Part shown: piece after piece, positions 20,220 to 31,699 of the stretch
Layout: each line of letters opens with the position of its first letter
How positions within the stretch are numbered: the stretch's first letter is position 1
Assembly: GCA_002794785.1 (NCBI GenBank)
Contig: NBBA01000001.1
Coordinates: forward strand, 248,001-312,000
Direction: 5' to 3'
Length of the DNA stretch: 64,000 bases
From: Coniferiporia sulphurascens
Taxonomy: Eukaryota > Basidiomycota > Agaricomycetes > Hymenochaetales > Hymenochaetaceae
The notes under the pieces: generated by a model
What the model was told of the DNA's origin: nothing
Seen by the model: the letters and a program-made list of their open reading frames with translations, nothing else
Databases searched by the model: none
Position numbers and translations under genes: made by a program

Positions 20220-21862
20220 ATGCTATCAACTCAGTCTGGTGTGGAGCCTATTGATCCTAGCGAAATCCCGTTATTCCTTTCCGAAGATGTGCAAGGAGTA
20301 TACGTCCAAGTTGCAGTCGTCACTGCTCTTTGTTACGATACCAGTTGAGTCTATAGTAATTCTGATTGTCGGAAGCCTTCTAAATTGTTTTCTTTAGTCA
20401 CCACATTTGATAAAAAGGCACGTATACTTCTGATAACAACTTGCTTCTTCATTAACTATATCTACCACAACGACTCAGTTTAAATACTTTTGGGTGATTG
20501 CTTCCAGTACGGCTTTGTACAACCGCTAATGATGTTACAATTCGGGTCCAAAAAGCGTTCTCCCCGCAAGACCGCCAGCATAGTCTACTTTCTTGTAAGT
20601 AAATACCACATCTATCGTTTTCTACAGAATACTGACCAAGCACGCACCTTCCACAGAATCGGTACATAGGGATTGTTTCTGCATTGGCGTATATGCTGAG
20701 TGAGCTTGCCGTTTTATACTCGACCCCGCTCAGTAAAACTCTAAACATTTAAATGGACTTAGCATTTTCAAATCACATGAATATAAAGCTGTACGTATAC
20801 CACGGAATCGTATTCGTATTGAAGTTTAATAATTGTGACCTTCCAGATGTAATGGGATATTTTTCCTCATTTTAGGCCGCATTAATGAGAATAAAGGCAA
20901 CTTTTCCCAATGGGCTGCGAGTTTAGAAGGTGAGCACCCGGTTCAGTTTTTTCCAATAAGAGAAGGGCTAATGATTATGCAGAAATCAGACTGGATGACA
21001 ATCGTTCTGATAGACTGTAAGGTAGTCCTTTTCACCTCTCTCTATGTTTTTACAGTACTATTATCACAGATATTCTCCTGATGAGGGTCCTCGTGCTGTG
21101 GTCTGGAGGTACTTGGTTTTACTTTAAAGTTACTATATAAGCCCTGTGGCTGGATCTAAGATTCTGACAGATAAGATACTATCCGTTTTCCTCAAAGCTT
21201 TGTTTGCTGTGGAATCCATCTTCATGCTAGGGATAGTGATCGACATAATAAAAAGAGAGAAAGGTAGGCTAATAGTCTATAAGTCCAGTCTACGAGCTGA
21301 TAATTAGCGGAATAGGATCTGTAGGAGGGGCAGAAGGGTATACAATTTGCGGAATAGACGCCATACCTCCTCCTTTATTTGAGACTCTTTACTGGTTCGT
21401 ACACAATGCCACATAGTGATTTCATGCTTACATCATGACAGGATGGCTCCGCTCGTATTTGAGCTTCTCCTGCTTGTCCTGGCTCTTTATAAAGCTACTT
21501 CTCTATGGCGGGAATCGGGTGGGTTTAAGGGCGTCGGTCTCGTCAAAGTCCTCATCCTCGATCAAGCGATTTATTTTGTAGTGTAATTTTTTCAAACTTC
21601 TTTCGTTACGGCTGATTTAACATCATTCTACAGTGTAATGATATGCAGCGCATCACACATCACATTTTTCTGGGTGGACGAACTTCTCACCTCCAATGCG
21701 GCGCACAACATCGTACAGAAACTATTAGTATCCACTACCATACTCTGCATGGTAGGTTGCCGATTGTTGGTACACCTAAATGAGGCTGCCGAAAGGGGTG
21801 TCAATGGAGGAACAAGCTACAGGGCTCGGAGTCGGAGTGTAAGTGAAATACAGTTTGCATAG
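20220..21862 (+). CDS. X1: DUF6533-type multi-pass membrane protein
   Basis: It fits the same 12-exon model as the gene at 29603, which is described in full there. Exon 1 reads MLSTQSGVEPIDPSEIP...ALCYDT. Exon 2 has FDKK where the family motif has FDKE. Later exons include FKYFW, NRYIGIVSALAYM, ILLMRVLVLWSG and the shared C-terminus SRSVSEIQFA. Exon 6 uses the acceptor TTTTAG before GCCGCATTAATG. Intron 2 starts with GC (20418). No stop is seen in the model, so it may be functional. It is closest to X5 (43914), including about 800 bp upstream. Confidence 0.7.
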
Positions 21863-22091
21863 ATCCTAGTTTGGGTTTTGTCGTGTTTCTCCTGACTCAG
21901 AAACACTGTGTGCGTGTATAAAGTGTATTGCAGCCTAAATACATAGTAACCCTTCCAACTGCTTTCATCTATTTATATTACAACATCACCTTCTTTCGGT
22001 TTTCCATTCTTACGTTTCTTTAATTTATTATTTTATGAGCGATGCCTCCGTGTGGGATTGTGCAGGTACTTCCTGAGGATCTCAGCCTGTT
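21863..22091 (+). other. 3' flank of X1
   Basis: A conserved flank (GGGTTTTGTCGTGTTTCTCC and a CTTCATCTATTTAT-like stretch) follows every X gene and probably holds its 3' UTR. Confidence 0.5.
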
Positions 22092-22203
22092 GAAGTTCGA
22101 GCTCGATGCCGAAACGGCGTCGGAGTTTGAAATATTTTTCGTAGTTTTTTCACTGCTTGTATGCGCTCGGTTTCCCTTGCGTGATTATCTACTGGTTACA
22201 AAA
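22092..22203. repeat. Left arm of a ~112-bp inverted repeat (partner 23592-23704)
   Basis: The stretch containing GAAACGGCGTCGGAGTTTGAA is repeated in reverse at 23592-23704, with a few mismatches. Related copies lie near 28730-28850 and 36725-36840, so it is a dispersed repeat. Confidence 0.75.
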
Positions 22204-22205
22204 TA

Positions 22206-22334
22206 ATGATAGGGCCAGCTTCGCTGGCAAGGCCCGATACCCTCCTTTGAGAAATTTTACAAATGTCCACACACTTAATAACACAAACTACTGCCATATA
22301 ATGATAGGGCCAGCTGCACTGGCAGGGCCCGATA
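22206..22334. repeat. Two copies of a ~38-bp hairpin-forming repeat
   Basis: ATAGGGCCAGC...CTGGCA.GGCCCGATACC occurs at about 22208-22243 and 22301-22336. Each can fold on itself (GGGCCAGC against GCTGGC/GGCCC). Confidence 0.6.
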
Positions 22335-22566
22335 CCTTTTTTAGTTGTACTACTGTCGCATTGTCAACCCACGAATATTGATGCAAAGTCCATCTATGGA
22401 CTCATGAAGGCTGTGAGGGGGCTGGAAAATGCAGATTTCCCAGTGGACATAGAGTAAATGTGGGGCAACTGCTTCCCGGTGTTGTGAGTAGTTTTCTTTC
22501 TTGTTTCTGTCTCAGAAGCAGTTCCAGAGGGATCTCGTTGGGAGAACGTCTATTATCAAATAGCTC

Positions 22567-23262
22567 ATGTACTGCATAATATGTTCCGGGATATATCCCG
22601 ATACAGCACTGGTCTCAACCTCTCGCGGCTCAAAAGCGTTACTCCCTGCCATCCAGCCTGAGAGCGTGATGAATATGATCCGGATGCCGAACTTGACCAA
22701 CCTCACAGTGTACAACCTGTTCCCTCATCCTTTCTTACGTCTCGCTCCACCGCTGACGATGCTGATCCAGGATATTGGGGAAGACAATGTCGATAATGAG
22801 TTTGAGAGGGTATATGATTTGAACCTACTGCTGGAGTTCTGCGATCGAGTCCTACTCTTGAGATTTTCCGCTTATGTCTTAGTTCCCTTATACACTGTAC
22901 CATCTACAAAGGATAATAACCATGTGCTTCCAGAAACAGTTCCTTTGAACCTTCAGACTTTCGAGTTTACGGCTAAATCCTTGACCACACAGAGCCTCCT
23001 GCCTTTCAGGAAGGCACTTCGCCTTCTGAGCCTCAAGAGTCTGCATGTACGAGTCTTCGCAGTCAATGCAATAATTGACCTGGGGGACATGTCCGGCTTA
23101 ACTGCGTCCTTCCTCATTCCTATGAGCAGTATTAAAATGTCGAGGTCTTCAGTTTTAAAATGTGCACCCAGAAGGAATTCGTGGATTCAGGCGACCATTA
23201 TGATGTCCCATACGGAAAGCTGCATAACCTGTGCAGCCTCACCCTCGAGACGCCGTACGTGA
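22567..23262 (+). CDS. Unrecognised ORF, possibly F-box/LRR-like remnant
   Basis: The 231-codon ORF has Leu-rich phrases (LTNLTVYNLFPHPFLRLAPP and LLPFRKALRLLSLKSLHVRV) that recall the degenerate leucine-rich part of basidiomycete F-box proteins. No F-box is visible, and the last 60 residues look non-coding. It lies between the arms of the 112-bp inverted repeat, so it could be cargo of a small element or a gene remnant. The family assignment is a weak guess. Confidence 0.3.
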   Translation: MYCIICSGIYPDTALVSTSRGSKALLPAIQPESVMNMIRMPNLTNLTVYNLFPHPFLRLAPPLTMLIQDIGEDNVDNEFERVYDLNLLLEFCDRVLLLRFSAYVLVPLYTVPSTKDNNHVLPETVPLNLQTFEFTAKSLTTQSLLPFRKALRLLSLKSLHVRVFAVNAIIDLGDMSGLTASFLIPMSSIKMSRSSVLKCAPRRNSWIQATIMMSHTESCITCAASPSRRRT

Positions 23263-23591
23263 AGCCCAACATGTAAAAGAGACATTATGAAGACCGGACC
23301 TGTATGAAGCATCCGAAATTGGAGGATATCCACTTCATGTGATGCGATGCCTTGGATTGGATGGAGCTTATGCTCTTCAAAAGGCTGCTTGAACTACAGA
23401 ATAAATAGGCCACGTTGAAGGTAGCACATTTAAGGGGTGCAAGATGATAAACAAAGAAGGAGTCCGTGTCCTTTTTGAAGGAAAGGATGTAACCTGGGCG
23501 TAAATTCTATATTTTAGAAGTCTAGATGTTTTTTCTGTTGGTTTTCAGCAATTTTCAGCGCTTGAAAATGCTTTCCGTATGTTAACATAGA

Positions 23592-23704
23592 TATTTTGTA
23601 ACCAGTAGATAATTGCGCGAGGGAAACCGAGCACATACAAGCAGTGAAAAAACTATGAAAAAGATTTTAAACTCCGACGCCGTTTCGGCATCGAGCACTT
23701 CAAT
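23592..23704. repeat. Right arm of inverted repeat (partner 22092-22203)
   Basis: It opens GTAACCAGTAGATAATTGCG and is the reverse complement of the left arm. Confidence 0.75.
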
Positions 23705-23879
23705 ATTTTCGTCCAAACTGATTCCTTGGATGTCATGGACTTCTCTTTGTCCCCATCATTATTCAACAAATCTCAAGGGATCAGTTTTGGGCCTGTTATA
23801 TGCTTGTATTACCACTATTAAATGTCCCAAGGTTGTTGTACATTAGCCCTGAGATTGCAAATTTACAGGCTAGGGTACA

Positions 23880-24165
23880 ACATGTAAATGGTATTACAAG
23901 ATAGGAAGCAAAAATAGAGTTCCAAAAAGGGAAGCTGCAGAAGCCGCAGGTCGGCAAGACAAAAAAATAAATATCGTGGGGCCCGGCGACATATGGCATC
24001 TGTCAACACGTAAATAAAATTACAAGACAGAATGCGAATGGAGGAAGAAACGTAGAGGCCACGGCTCGGCATTACATAAAAGGAGATACTGCAGGCCCCG
24101 ACGATCGGGGCGAAATCTTGGATTATTGACCTACCTAACCCTCTACCTAAAGGTATCGGGAATTA
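23880..24165. repeat. Left direct repeat flanking the bHLH chimera
   Basis: ACATGTAAATGG, a GAAGC-rich middle, GGCTCGGCATTACA and then ACCCTCTACCTAAAGGTATC recur in the same order at 25800-26085. The last ~55 bp is nearly identical; the rest has diverged. Confidence 0.6.
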
Positions 24166-24290
24166 AAAATAATTTGGATATTGCAATACATAGTATACAC
24201 CTGGTAAGCTATCAGGTTCCAGGTGCATTAACATGATACCTTGTTCCCGAGATCTCGTTGACGAGAACCCCATGTTGAAAGTACTGTACA

Positions 24291-25747
24291 TTAGACTAGA
24301 TGCAACTTAAAGATACATTGACACAGTTCATTGACGGTGTCATCGAGTGCTTGGAACTTGCCACCACCAAGAGACATGTCATGGTTGGCTGCAGACCCCT
24401 TATATTTTGTCTTGCCATTCGCCTTTATCTCTGTGTTGGCATCCGCATTAGCTTTAATTGCATCCTTAGGTGCCCAAATAACACCCTCAACAACATCAAA
24501 AATAGTGCCATTGCCTGTGTACCAAGGACCTTCACAGTAGTGATGGTGGTAGTCTTAACGACACTATACTTGTGCGAAGCAATAGTGCCGGCACAGTTAG
24601 TGCTGTGGCCGTTGCCTAAGTCGTCCTTGGGAATCGCCTTTCCGATGCGGTAGTGGCGCTCAATGGTCGCATGTGGTATTTTTGTGCGCGAGACCATCGG
24701 AGCGGGTGTGACGGCGGATGAAGAGGACGACGCTGATGGTGAGCCGCGCTGACCATTTTTTGAAGTAGATGCGGTTGCGCGTAAGCGCGGGATGGGCAGC
24801 TTTCCGGGATCTGAGTAACAAATAGATCAAGAAAACTGAGAACAGGCTAGAGTATATTTAGTGAACCTGCTCACACTTATGCTCCTCATTTGCAGCATTC
24901 GCGTTGACCGGCAATGAGCTCGAAACACTTACAGCCTTCGTTGCAAGTTGACCAGCTCATTTACCGCCCGGTCAGCAGGGGGCTGAGATTGACTAGGAGA
25001 GGGTGCTGCGACTTGGGCAAGTCTAGAAGCGGGAGACGTCTGCACTCTATCGTTCGCCGGAAAGGGTGACACGTTAATTGGAGGCAGCAAGGAATTTACA
25101 TTCAGTTGTCTGCTGTGCGAGTCAGAGTGCGACACGTTCAAGCTGGTGGATGTATCTGTGTCGAAAGTGAAAACGGACGAGGAGAAATCGGCCTGTGGCA
25201 TGCCGTTTTGACCAGAAGCCGTCGAGGAGAGCCCGAGCGCCTCGTCAGAGAATAGCATCTGGTCGAATATAACTAGCAAGTTGAGCGAGGTCGGGTCAAA
25301 GTCAAAGCTCACGAGGTCCATAGAATTCGGGTTATCGAACGACATTGTAGACAAGTCGGGCTGTGTCCACAGCGCCATATCAGGATTGCTAAAGCCCTCG
25401 AATCCAGTAGTCGACCAGTCTCTCCCTGGGCCGCCCTGAGATGGAGGCAACGTTGAGGAGGTTAAAGACGACGCTTGCGCGGAAGAGCCAGCATTCCAGA
25501 AGTCCAGGTCGTCATTTCCACCAGGATTCATGAGAAGGTCGAGCGGGTCGGGGGAGGCTACAGACGAAGAGTCGCCAAGGAACGGTTTTGTAGAACGTCT
25601 GTCATTTTCACTGGGGATGGCGGTCGAAGAGTAATCCAAACAATCACTAGCGATCTCTTTCGATGTTGTCCTCGTCTCCGTTGTTGGACGTAGGGTGAGT
25701 ACTCTGCTGAGTTCGCCCAGGTAGTGTGACAATTTAGTAATACTCAA
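24291..25747 (-). pseudogene. Chimera: bHLH transcription factor N-part joined to a subtilase fragment
   Basis: Reading on the minus strand, the first ~270 residues (start MSITKLSHYL) form a Ser/Pro/Asp-rich, probably activating region (FDFDPTSLNLLV, MLFSDEALG). A likely intron (donor CT|GTAAGTG) follows. A Ser-rich linker then leads to KIPHATIERHYR, the basic region of an SREBP-type bHLH with its diagnostic Tyr. Where the helix-loop-helix should follow, the frame instead continues IPKDDLGNGHSTNCAGTIAS and VKVLG, the catalytic-His region of a proteinase K-like S8 subtilase. A one-base frame change then gives SLGGGKFQALDD-type sequence to a stop at 24291. The catalytic Asp and Ser regions are absent. 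The intron phase does not fit cleanly, so I treat it as a decayed chimera. The junction is read directly; function is unknown. Confidence 0.65.
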
Positions 25748-25799
25748 TCACATGTAAGCAATAAGTGATCGGAGTATGACAACCTTGTCAGAACCAGAC

Positions 25800-26085
25800 T
25801 TTACATGTAAATTTGCCAGTCAAAGGAAGCAGAAGTGTGAACGTAAATCTAAACATGCGAAAGGCCCGAAGTTCCCGCTCGGCACAACATGCCGATGATA
25901 AAATGTAATCAAGAACACACAGGCAACGTAAAAGAAATGACAGCCGTTTACTCAAAGGGGCAAAAAATGAAGAGCCGCGGCTCGGCATCACAGAAAAGGT
26001 GATACCGCAGGGCCCTACAATCGCGTTCAGATCTTGAATTATTGACCTAGCTAACCCTCTACCTAAAGGTATCGGGAATATCTAC
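25800..26085. repeat. Right direct repeat flanking the bHLH chimera
   Basis: See 23880-24165. Both copies end with CTAACCCTCTACCTAAAGGT. Confidence 0.6.
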
Positions 26086-26209
26086 GTTGGCTTACGGAAA
26101 GCATTTGCAAGCGCCGCAAATTGCTGAAAACCAACACAGCCGACAATTCACCTGGGCTCCGTACCGACCTAGGAATCTGCTGTAACCCTTACGCCACACT
26201 TTGTTACTC

Positions 26210-27009
26210 GAATCGTGCACATGATTCCAGCCACAGACACGTCCTATCCGAAGTCTGGGAGAAAGAAAGACCGAGTAACGTCCACAGGTCTTCGTTACGT
26301 AAGCGATTTTGTTGATCGGCACCGGTTTCTCCCGGCGCTCTTCGGCTCCTTATTCTTGCATGCGGCCTCCGTCAGCCTCTTCCCATCCACACCAGCTCGT
26401 CTACCACTGATGGCAATGACGACATCGCCGCGATACACATCGGTAGGTACGCAACGCCATCACTCAGGCAGGTAAGGCCGACTGGGAAGCCTCACTGCCT
26501 CGTGGAACCCTAGCAACACCTCGCTCCCAAAGCTGTGACCAACAATGGCGCAGACGAGATCGTGCTTAGGTATTCTTTAGAGACCGATTCGAGTCTAACA
26601 AAGACACAAGGCTCCCTGGTGCGCATACCATACGATCTCACCCTAATTGCGTTCCTACATCTAGCGCTAACAAGCACCTTCTGTTGGCGGCTCAGGCTCC
26701 CAAACTTTATGCGGTTGACAAGACGCCCGCTTCAGTTACATGTACTTCAACGGGCGCAGACGAGATCTACACTTGGCCTTTCGGAAAGCTAGTATCTCAC
26801 TGCCCCAGACAAGATCACAGACAACGACTGCAGCTTCTTGATGATTGCGGGTCGTTCGCGTTCTTTACGAATGCGTGGGTCACTACTCTCCAGCACGTGA
26901 AGTTGGACTCGCATGGTGCAGTGGGTAGAGCTATCTACGTGGAATGATGGGAACAAGGCAGATACGTTGTATAATGTGACACTACACGATGCAGCTACAG
27001 GCGCTCTTT
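26210..27009 (+). pseudogene. Y0: diverged copy of the Y gene
   Basis: Blocks shared with other Y copies are DEIVLRYSLETDSS near 26555, a TNAWVTTLQHVKLDSHG block near 26870, and TLYNVTLHDAATG near 26975. They fall in different frames, so introns or frameshifts are present. It lacks the conserved DWALPKDQKEWF end. The product is not recognised. Confidence 0.4.
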
Positions 27010-29500
27010 GATGGTGAGTTTTTGTACTTTTTTGATTCACTTTCTTTTTCTGGTTTATTTGCCGCGTGAATGGGCCACACCATCGACAGAGCATCACCGA
27101 AGCGCCGACGTCTTCGTCGCCGTCAACCAGCCTTAGACGCCTCCCCCTGTTATTTCTGGTACTGCATTCACTACCAAGCACCATCCAGTCTCTGTCTGAC
27201 CACCTCACGACCACCAACCACTTCATCCTTTTCCACATCTCTCCAATTACTGACTACCTGGAATGGCTCGGCACGCAAAAACATGGTGACTGAGTCATGG
27301 CAAAACAACCCTCAGTGGTGGCCCGTCCTCACTTGCTTTTTTCTGTCGGTCTTACTTTTCCGCTAACACAATCGCATTCCCAATCTCGACTGGTCTGTGT
27401 ACTCATTTCCTATCACCCATTACTAACGGACACCGTACATCCGAAGTAGCTAGCTTATAACATTCTTACTTGGACCTCGTCGTTCTTGTGTTTTTCCCCC
27501 ATATCTCACTCGTTGGTGCTGTCAATCAACGATGTTCTCACTTTCAACGCTCACTGATGTTTCTGTATAGAGTTCACGGTTCGAGTGCCAAGCACTTGAT
27601 CATTCAAATTAATAAAAGCTACATATGTACTGTACATAGAGTGGGGCGAAGCGGTTGTTTCCTTTGCTGTGGTGCGCTCGGCTGTCTCCGGCTCCCGTTC
27701 CCGTCGGCTCCGGTCTCAGTCCCGGCCTCGCGTAGTGAGGTTTGAGCTCTCCCGCTTGTCTCCCCAATATTGCGCGCGTACACATTTGCACAGCCAGGTA
27801 TGTCCGTATGCTGCTAGACTTGAAAATGTGGACCAAGGTATACACTCTACATGTACGAAAATCGATGCCCATCACCAACAACTATGGTGATGCCTTCGAC
27901 GGTGCGATGGCACTCGCCTTGCGCGCATGCGTGGGATCTACTGTGAAGGCACGGAGAAGTGTAGAGAAACATGGCGATGTTTGGTTGTGAGCGTCAGGAA
28001 CGAAAATAGGGTGAGCGACTGGCGCTATTTGTTCTGTATGTGTTTGTGTGCTGATGATTTATACCTGATCCAGCCGTAGATGAATTGAAAACTATATTCT
28101 CTGAGCGAGCAGTTGTCCTCTCTGTGAGTTTATGTATGTGCGCGATGCCTTGGGTAAGATTAGACGAGGTGCGCAGGCGTCTCTGGTAAGTCCTGTTCAT
28201 CTCACCCTACCATTTTTTTCGCCTCACTTCCTCCGGTACACGAGGAGGCCACGCCGCATTGCTTGCGGTGATAGAACCACCTATGAGTAGATGGGATATT
28301 GCACCCCGTCATGACAATCGAGAACGGCCACATACCAGCCAGACCCTGTGCCGAGGCAGGTCCCGAGTCCAGAGCTTTGTTCTGCTGTTCCTTGGAGATG
28401 AGCGAAGCTGCCTCTGGGTAGCTTATACGATCCAGGTACTTTGTCAATATTGTGTATCATGTAAGCACCACAGCCTTGCTTTTCTGCGGCAGTGGACGCT
28501 AAGGTGCATGAAGTGTTTTTCTTGGCAGTCTTAGGTAGGTTGTAACTTATTCCACGCGCCTATTTGCAACTTTCTCTAATGAAACGAACTAATCCGACTC
28601 TATTTTAGCAGCTCACGTCTAGTCGGGACTTGGGACAGATGTGTCTTCCACAGGAATATCAATGACATGATCTGTTGGAAGTCAGCACTTCGCGGCGCAA
28701 GCGAATGCACTCCGTATCCAAATATATCTTTGAACCAGTAGATAATCGCGCGAGGGAACCCGAGCACGCGTACAACAGGAAAAATACTACGAAAAATAAT
28801 TCAAACTCCGACGCCATCTCGGCATCGAGCTCAAACTTCAACATGATCCTCTCAAGCGTATCAAAGTTTTCCATTTCTCCGCAGCGCTGGACGTGACACT
28901 TTGGTAGATGGTCATCTCTGCCGCCATGCTAGCAACATATTACCACTCGAAATTGCAGCATTTATGTACAGTAAGTACCAAGTTCATAGTATCCTCTGGT
29001 GTTACTGGTAGCGCTGGTCTTTCCCCCCTTTTCATCCTCAACCTAATTTTTGGTAAGACTACTATTTACAGTCCAGGCTTCGATAAAGTTATGATTAGGA
29101 ACAGGCGGAGCGTCTCGGACTTTATTCAGGAACTGAAGCGAAAAGCTACTCATCAGCAGACCATCAGTGTTTGAATTAGTATGTACTAAGTGATCGGTAT
29201 TCTTAGATCTTTCCTATAGAATTAATCAGCCGCGCTGCACGAGCCGCAATGGCATGCACAGTGGTTATCTCCAATTAAAAGTGGCGAGGGTGTATTGAAC
29301 CAATCGGCTACATGTGACGAAGGATGATATTCTGAATTGTTTTGATTAGAGATGAAATGCGGGCCGATCTGAGTCGTGTCTCTAAGGCTGGTTTCCGCTA
29401 TGTTACTATATCACAGGCTATGAGTTAGTATCTCGGTGGTAGTAAGCCCTAACAGAAATTTTACCGTGAGGTTAAAGATTGAAAACATATAGTCTTTTTG
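27010..29500. other. Spacer of unit 1 (Z), no convincing gene
   Basis: It contains the dispersed 112-bp repeat at about 28730-28850 and stretches related to the other spacers. Several 60-90 codon ORFs are not conserved between units. I see nothing I can name. Confidence 0.4.
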
Positions 29501-29510
29501 TTATATAAGC
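29501..29510 (+). promoter_or_regulatory. TATA box of X2
   Basis: TTATATAAGC, about 100 bp before the ATG at 29603, is followed by TCGACACGGGC as in X1 and X5. Confidence 0.6.
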
Positions 29511-29602
29511 TCGACACGGGCGCAAGTCCTCTCCGAAGAAAGTTACCACCGTTCATTTGGACTTGCCTTCTAGCTCGTACATTACGTGCACGTCGAACTA
29601 CA

Positions 29603-31262
29603 ATGCTGCCCACTCTGCTTTCGGTTCGGTCTGACGTGGAGCCTATTGATCCCAGCCAAATTCCTTTTTGGCTTTCTGGTAAAGTGCAAGCGTCATACGT
29701 CCAAGTCGCAATCGCTACCGCTCTTTGTTACGATACCAGTTGAGTCCGTAATAAATCTGATCGCCGAAAACCTTCTTAGTCGTTTTCTTCAGTCACTACC
29801 TTTGATAAAGAGGCACGTATACTTCTGATAACAACTTGCAGCTTCATTAATATGTCTACCACAATAACTCAGTTTAAATACTTTTGGGTGAGTGTTTCCG
29901 GTAATGCTTTGTCCAACTGTTGATTACGTTGCAATTGGGTCCACAAAGAGCTCGCCCCGCAAGACCGCCAGCATAGTCTACTTTCTCGTAAGTAAACACC
30001 ACATCTATCGTTTTGAGATGACACTCAGACTTCTGACAAACTGCGAGCCTTCTACAGAATAGGTACATAGGGATCGTTTCTGTATTGGCGCGTATACCGC
30101 GTGAGCTCCCCACCTCAATCTAGACCCGCACGGCAAAACTCTAATTATCGAAACACGTTTAGTTAATTTGGATCACACGAATATCAAGCTGTACGTATGC
30201 CACGGAATCGTAATTTGTATCGCAATCTAATAATTGTGACCTTCTAGATGTAAGGGATATTCTCCTCATCATGGGTCGCGTTAATGAGGATACAGGCAAC
30301 TTTTCCCAATGGGGTGCGAATTTAGGAGGCGAGCACTCGGTTCAGTTTTTTCCAATAAGAGAAGGACTAATGGTGATGCGGAGCTCAGACTGGATGACAA
30401 TCGTTCTGATAGACTGTAAGGTGGTCTTTTTCATCTCTCTATGTTTTCACGGTACTATTATCACAGATATTCTCTTGATGAGGGTCCTCGCGTTGTGGTC
30501 CGGAGGTACTTGGATTTACTTTAAAGTTAATACACAAGCTCCGTGGCTGGATCTAAGGTTTTGACAGAAAGGAGACTGGCTGTGTACCTCAAAGCATTGT
30601 TTGCGGTGGAGTCGGCGTTCATGATAGGAATTGGGATCGATATTATTAAAGCACAGAAGAGTAAGCGAAGGGCCTACATCTTTGGAATATGAGCTCATAC
30701 TAATCAGCGGAATAGTATCTGTGGGAGGGGCAGAAGGGTATACATTTTGCGGAGTAGACGGACTTGTTCCTCCTTTATTTGAGACTCTTTACTGGTTCGT
30801 ACACAATGCTGCACAGTGATTTCATGCTTACATCATGACAGGACAGCCCCACTTGTATTTGAGCTTGTCTTGCTGGTTCTGGCTCTTTACAAAGCCACTT
30901 CTCTATGGCGGGAATCGGGTGGGTTTAAGGGTGTCAGCCTTGTTAAAGTCCTCATCCTTGATCAAGCGTTCTATTTTTCCGTGTAATTATTTCGAATTTC
31001 TTTCGTTTCTGCTGACTTGACATCGTCTTTCAGTGTAATGATATGCGGCGTATCGCACATCACATTCTACTGGGTGGACCAATTCCTCACCTCCAACGCA
31101 GCGTCCAATATCGTACAGCAGCTGTTTACATCCACTACCTTTCCCTGCATAGTAGGTTGCCGATTGTTGGTACACCTAAATGAGGCTGCCGAAAGGGGGG
31201 TCAATGGAGGCACGAGCTACAGGGCTCGGAGTCGGAGTGTAAGCGACATACAGTTTGCGTAG
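29603..31262 (+). CDS. X2: DUF6533-type multi-pass membrane protein (reference model)
   Basis: Hand splicing gives 12 exons and 320 residues: 29603-29738, 29793-29812, 29873-29887, 29949-29987, 30058-30100, 30248-30328, 30389-30415, 30467-30505, 30568-30660, 30716-30815, 30842-30982, 31034-31262. All phases fit. The N-terminal block ALCYDT-ITTFDKE-FKYFW-SSPRKTASIVYFL-NRYIGIVS matches the DUF6533 signature (YD..FD.E..W....FLNRY) of basidiomycete integral membrane proteins. Hydrophobic segments include WMTIVLIDYILLMRVLALW, LAVYLKALFAVESAFMIGI, APLVFELVLLVLALYKA and ILDQAFYFSVVMICGV. The end is RSVSDIQFA. Introns 2 and 6 start with GC. Exon 6 uses an acceptor (TTCTAG) 27 bases upstream of that in the paralogues, adding nine residues in frame. 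The family function is unknown. Confidence 0.75.
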
Positions 31263-31699
31263 ATCTTAGTTTGGGTTTTGTCGTATTTCTTCCCTGACTC
31301 AGAAACACTGCGTGCGTGTAGGTTGAATCGCAGCCTAAATACATAGTGACCCTTCTGACTGCTTTCATCTATTTATAGCATGGTTTGTTCCGATTCTGAT
31401 TTTCCCAGAAACTTCCTCGTGTTTCCCTTGTTCGGTGTCCCTTTGACTGCTCGTAGGACTTGCACTCGAACGCATCTGAACAAACCTTCTTAAATTTTTC
31501 TTACTGCCTTATTTTAATTTATGAGCGATGTATACAGTGGAATTGAGTGTGTACGCCTAAAATTCATGCTGCTTCCTGAGCATCATGGCTCGACCCATGC
31601 TCCGCGCGTCCCAAGAATCTACTTTGATACTCAAAATGTGCACAGGATTTCAGCTGTAGACACGTGCTGCTCAAAGACTGAGGAAAAGATAAGACCAGA
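31263..31699 (+). other. 3' flank of X2
   Basis: Same conserved flank as after X1. No gene is seen before the Y2 segment. Confidence 0.45.

Noticed and set aside
20100..20348. X genes starting at the upstream ATG/TTG-rich frame (MLYKLDTGASPL type)
   Set aside because: That start overlaps the TATA box, and the frame is lost or altered in X3, X4, X6 and X7. The downstream ATG is present in all copies.
27560..27600. tRNA-like GGTTCGAGT box
   Set aside because: No matching acceptor stem, D arm or anticodon arm could be found around it.
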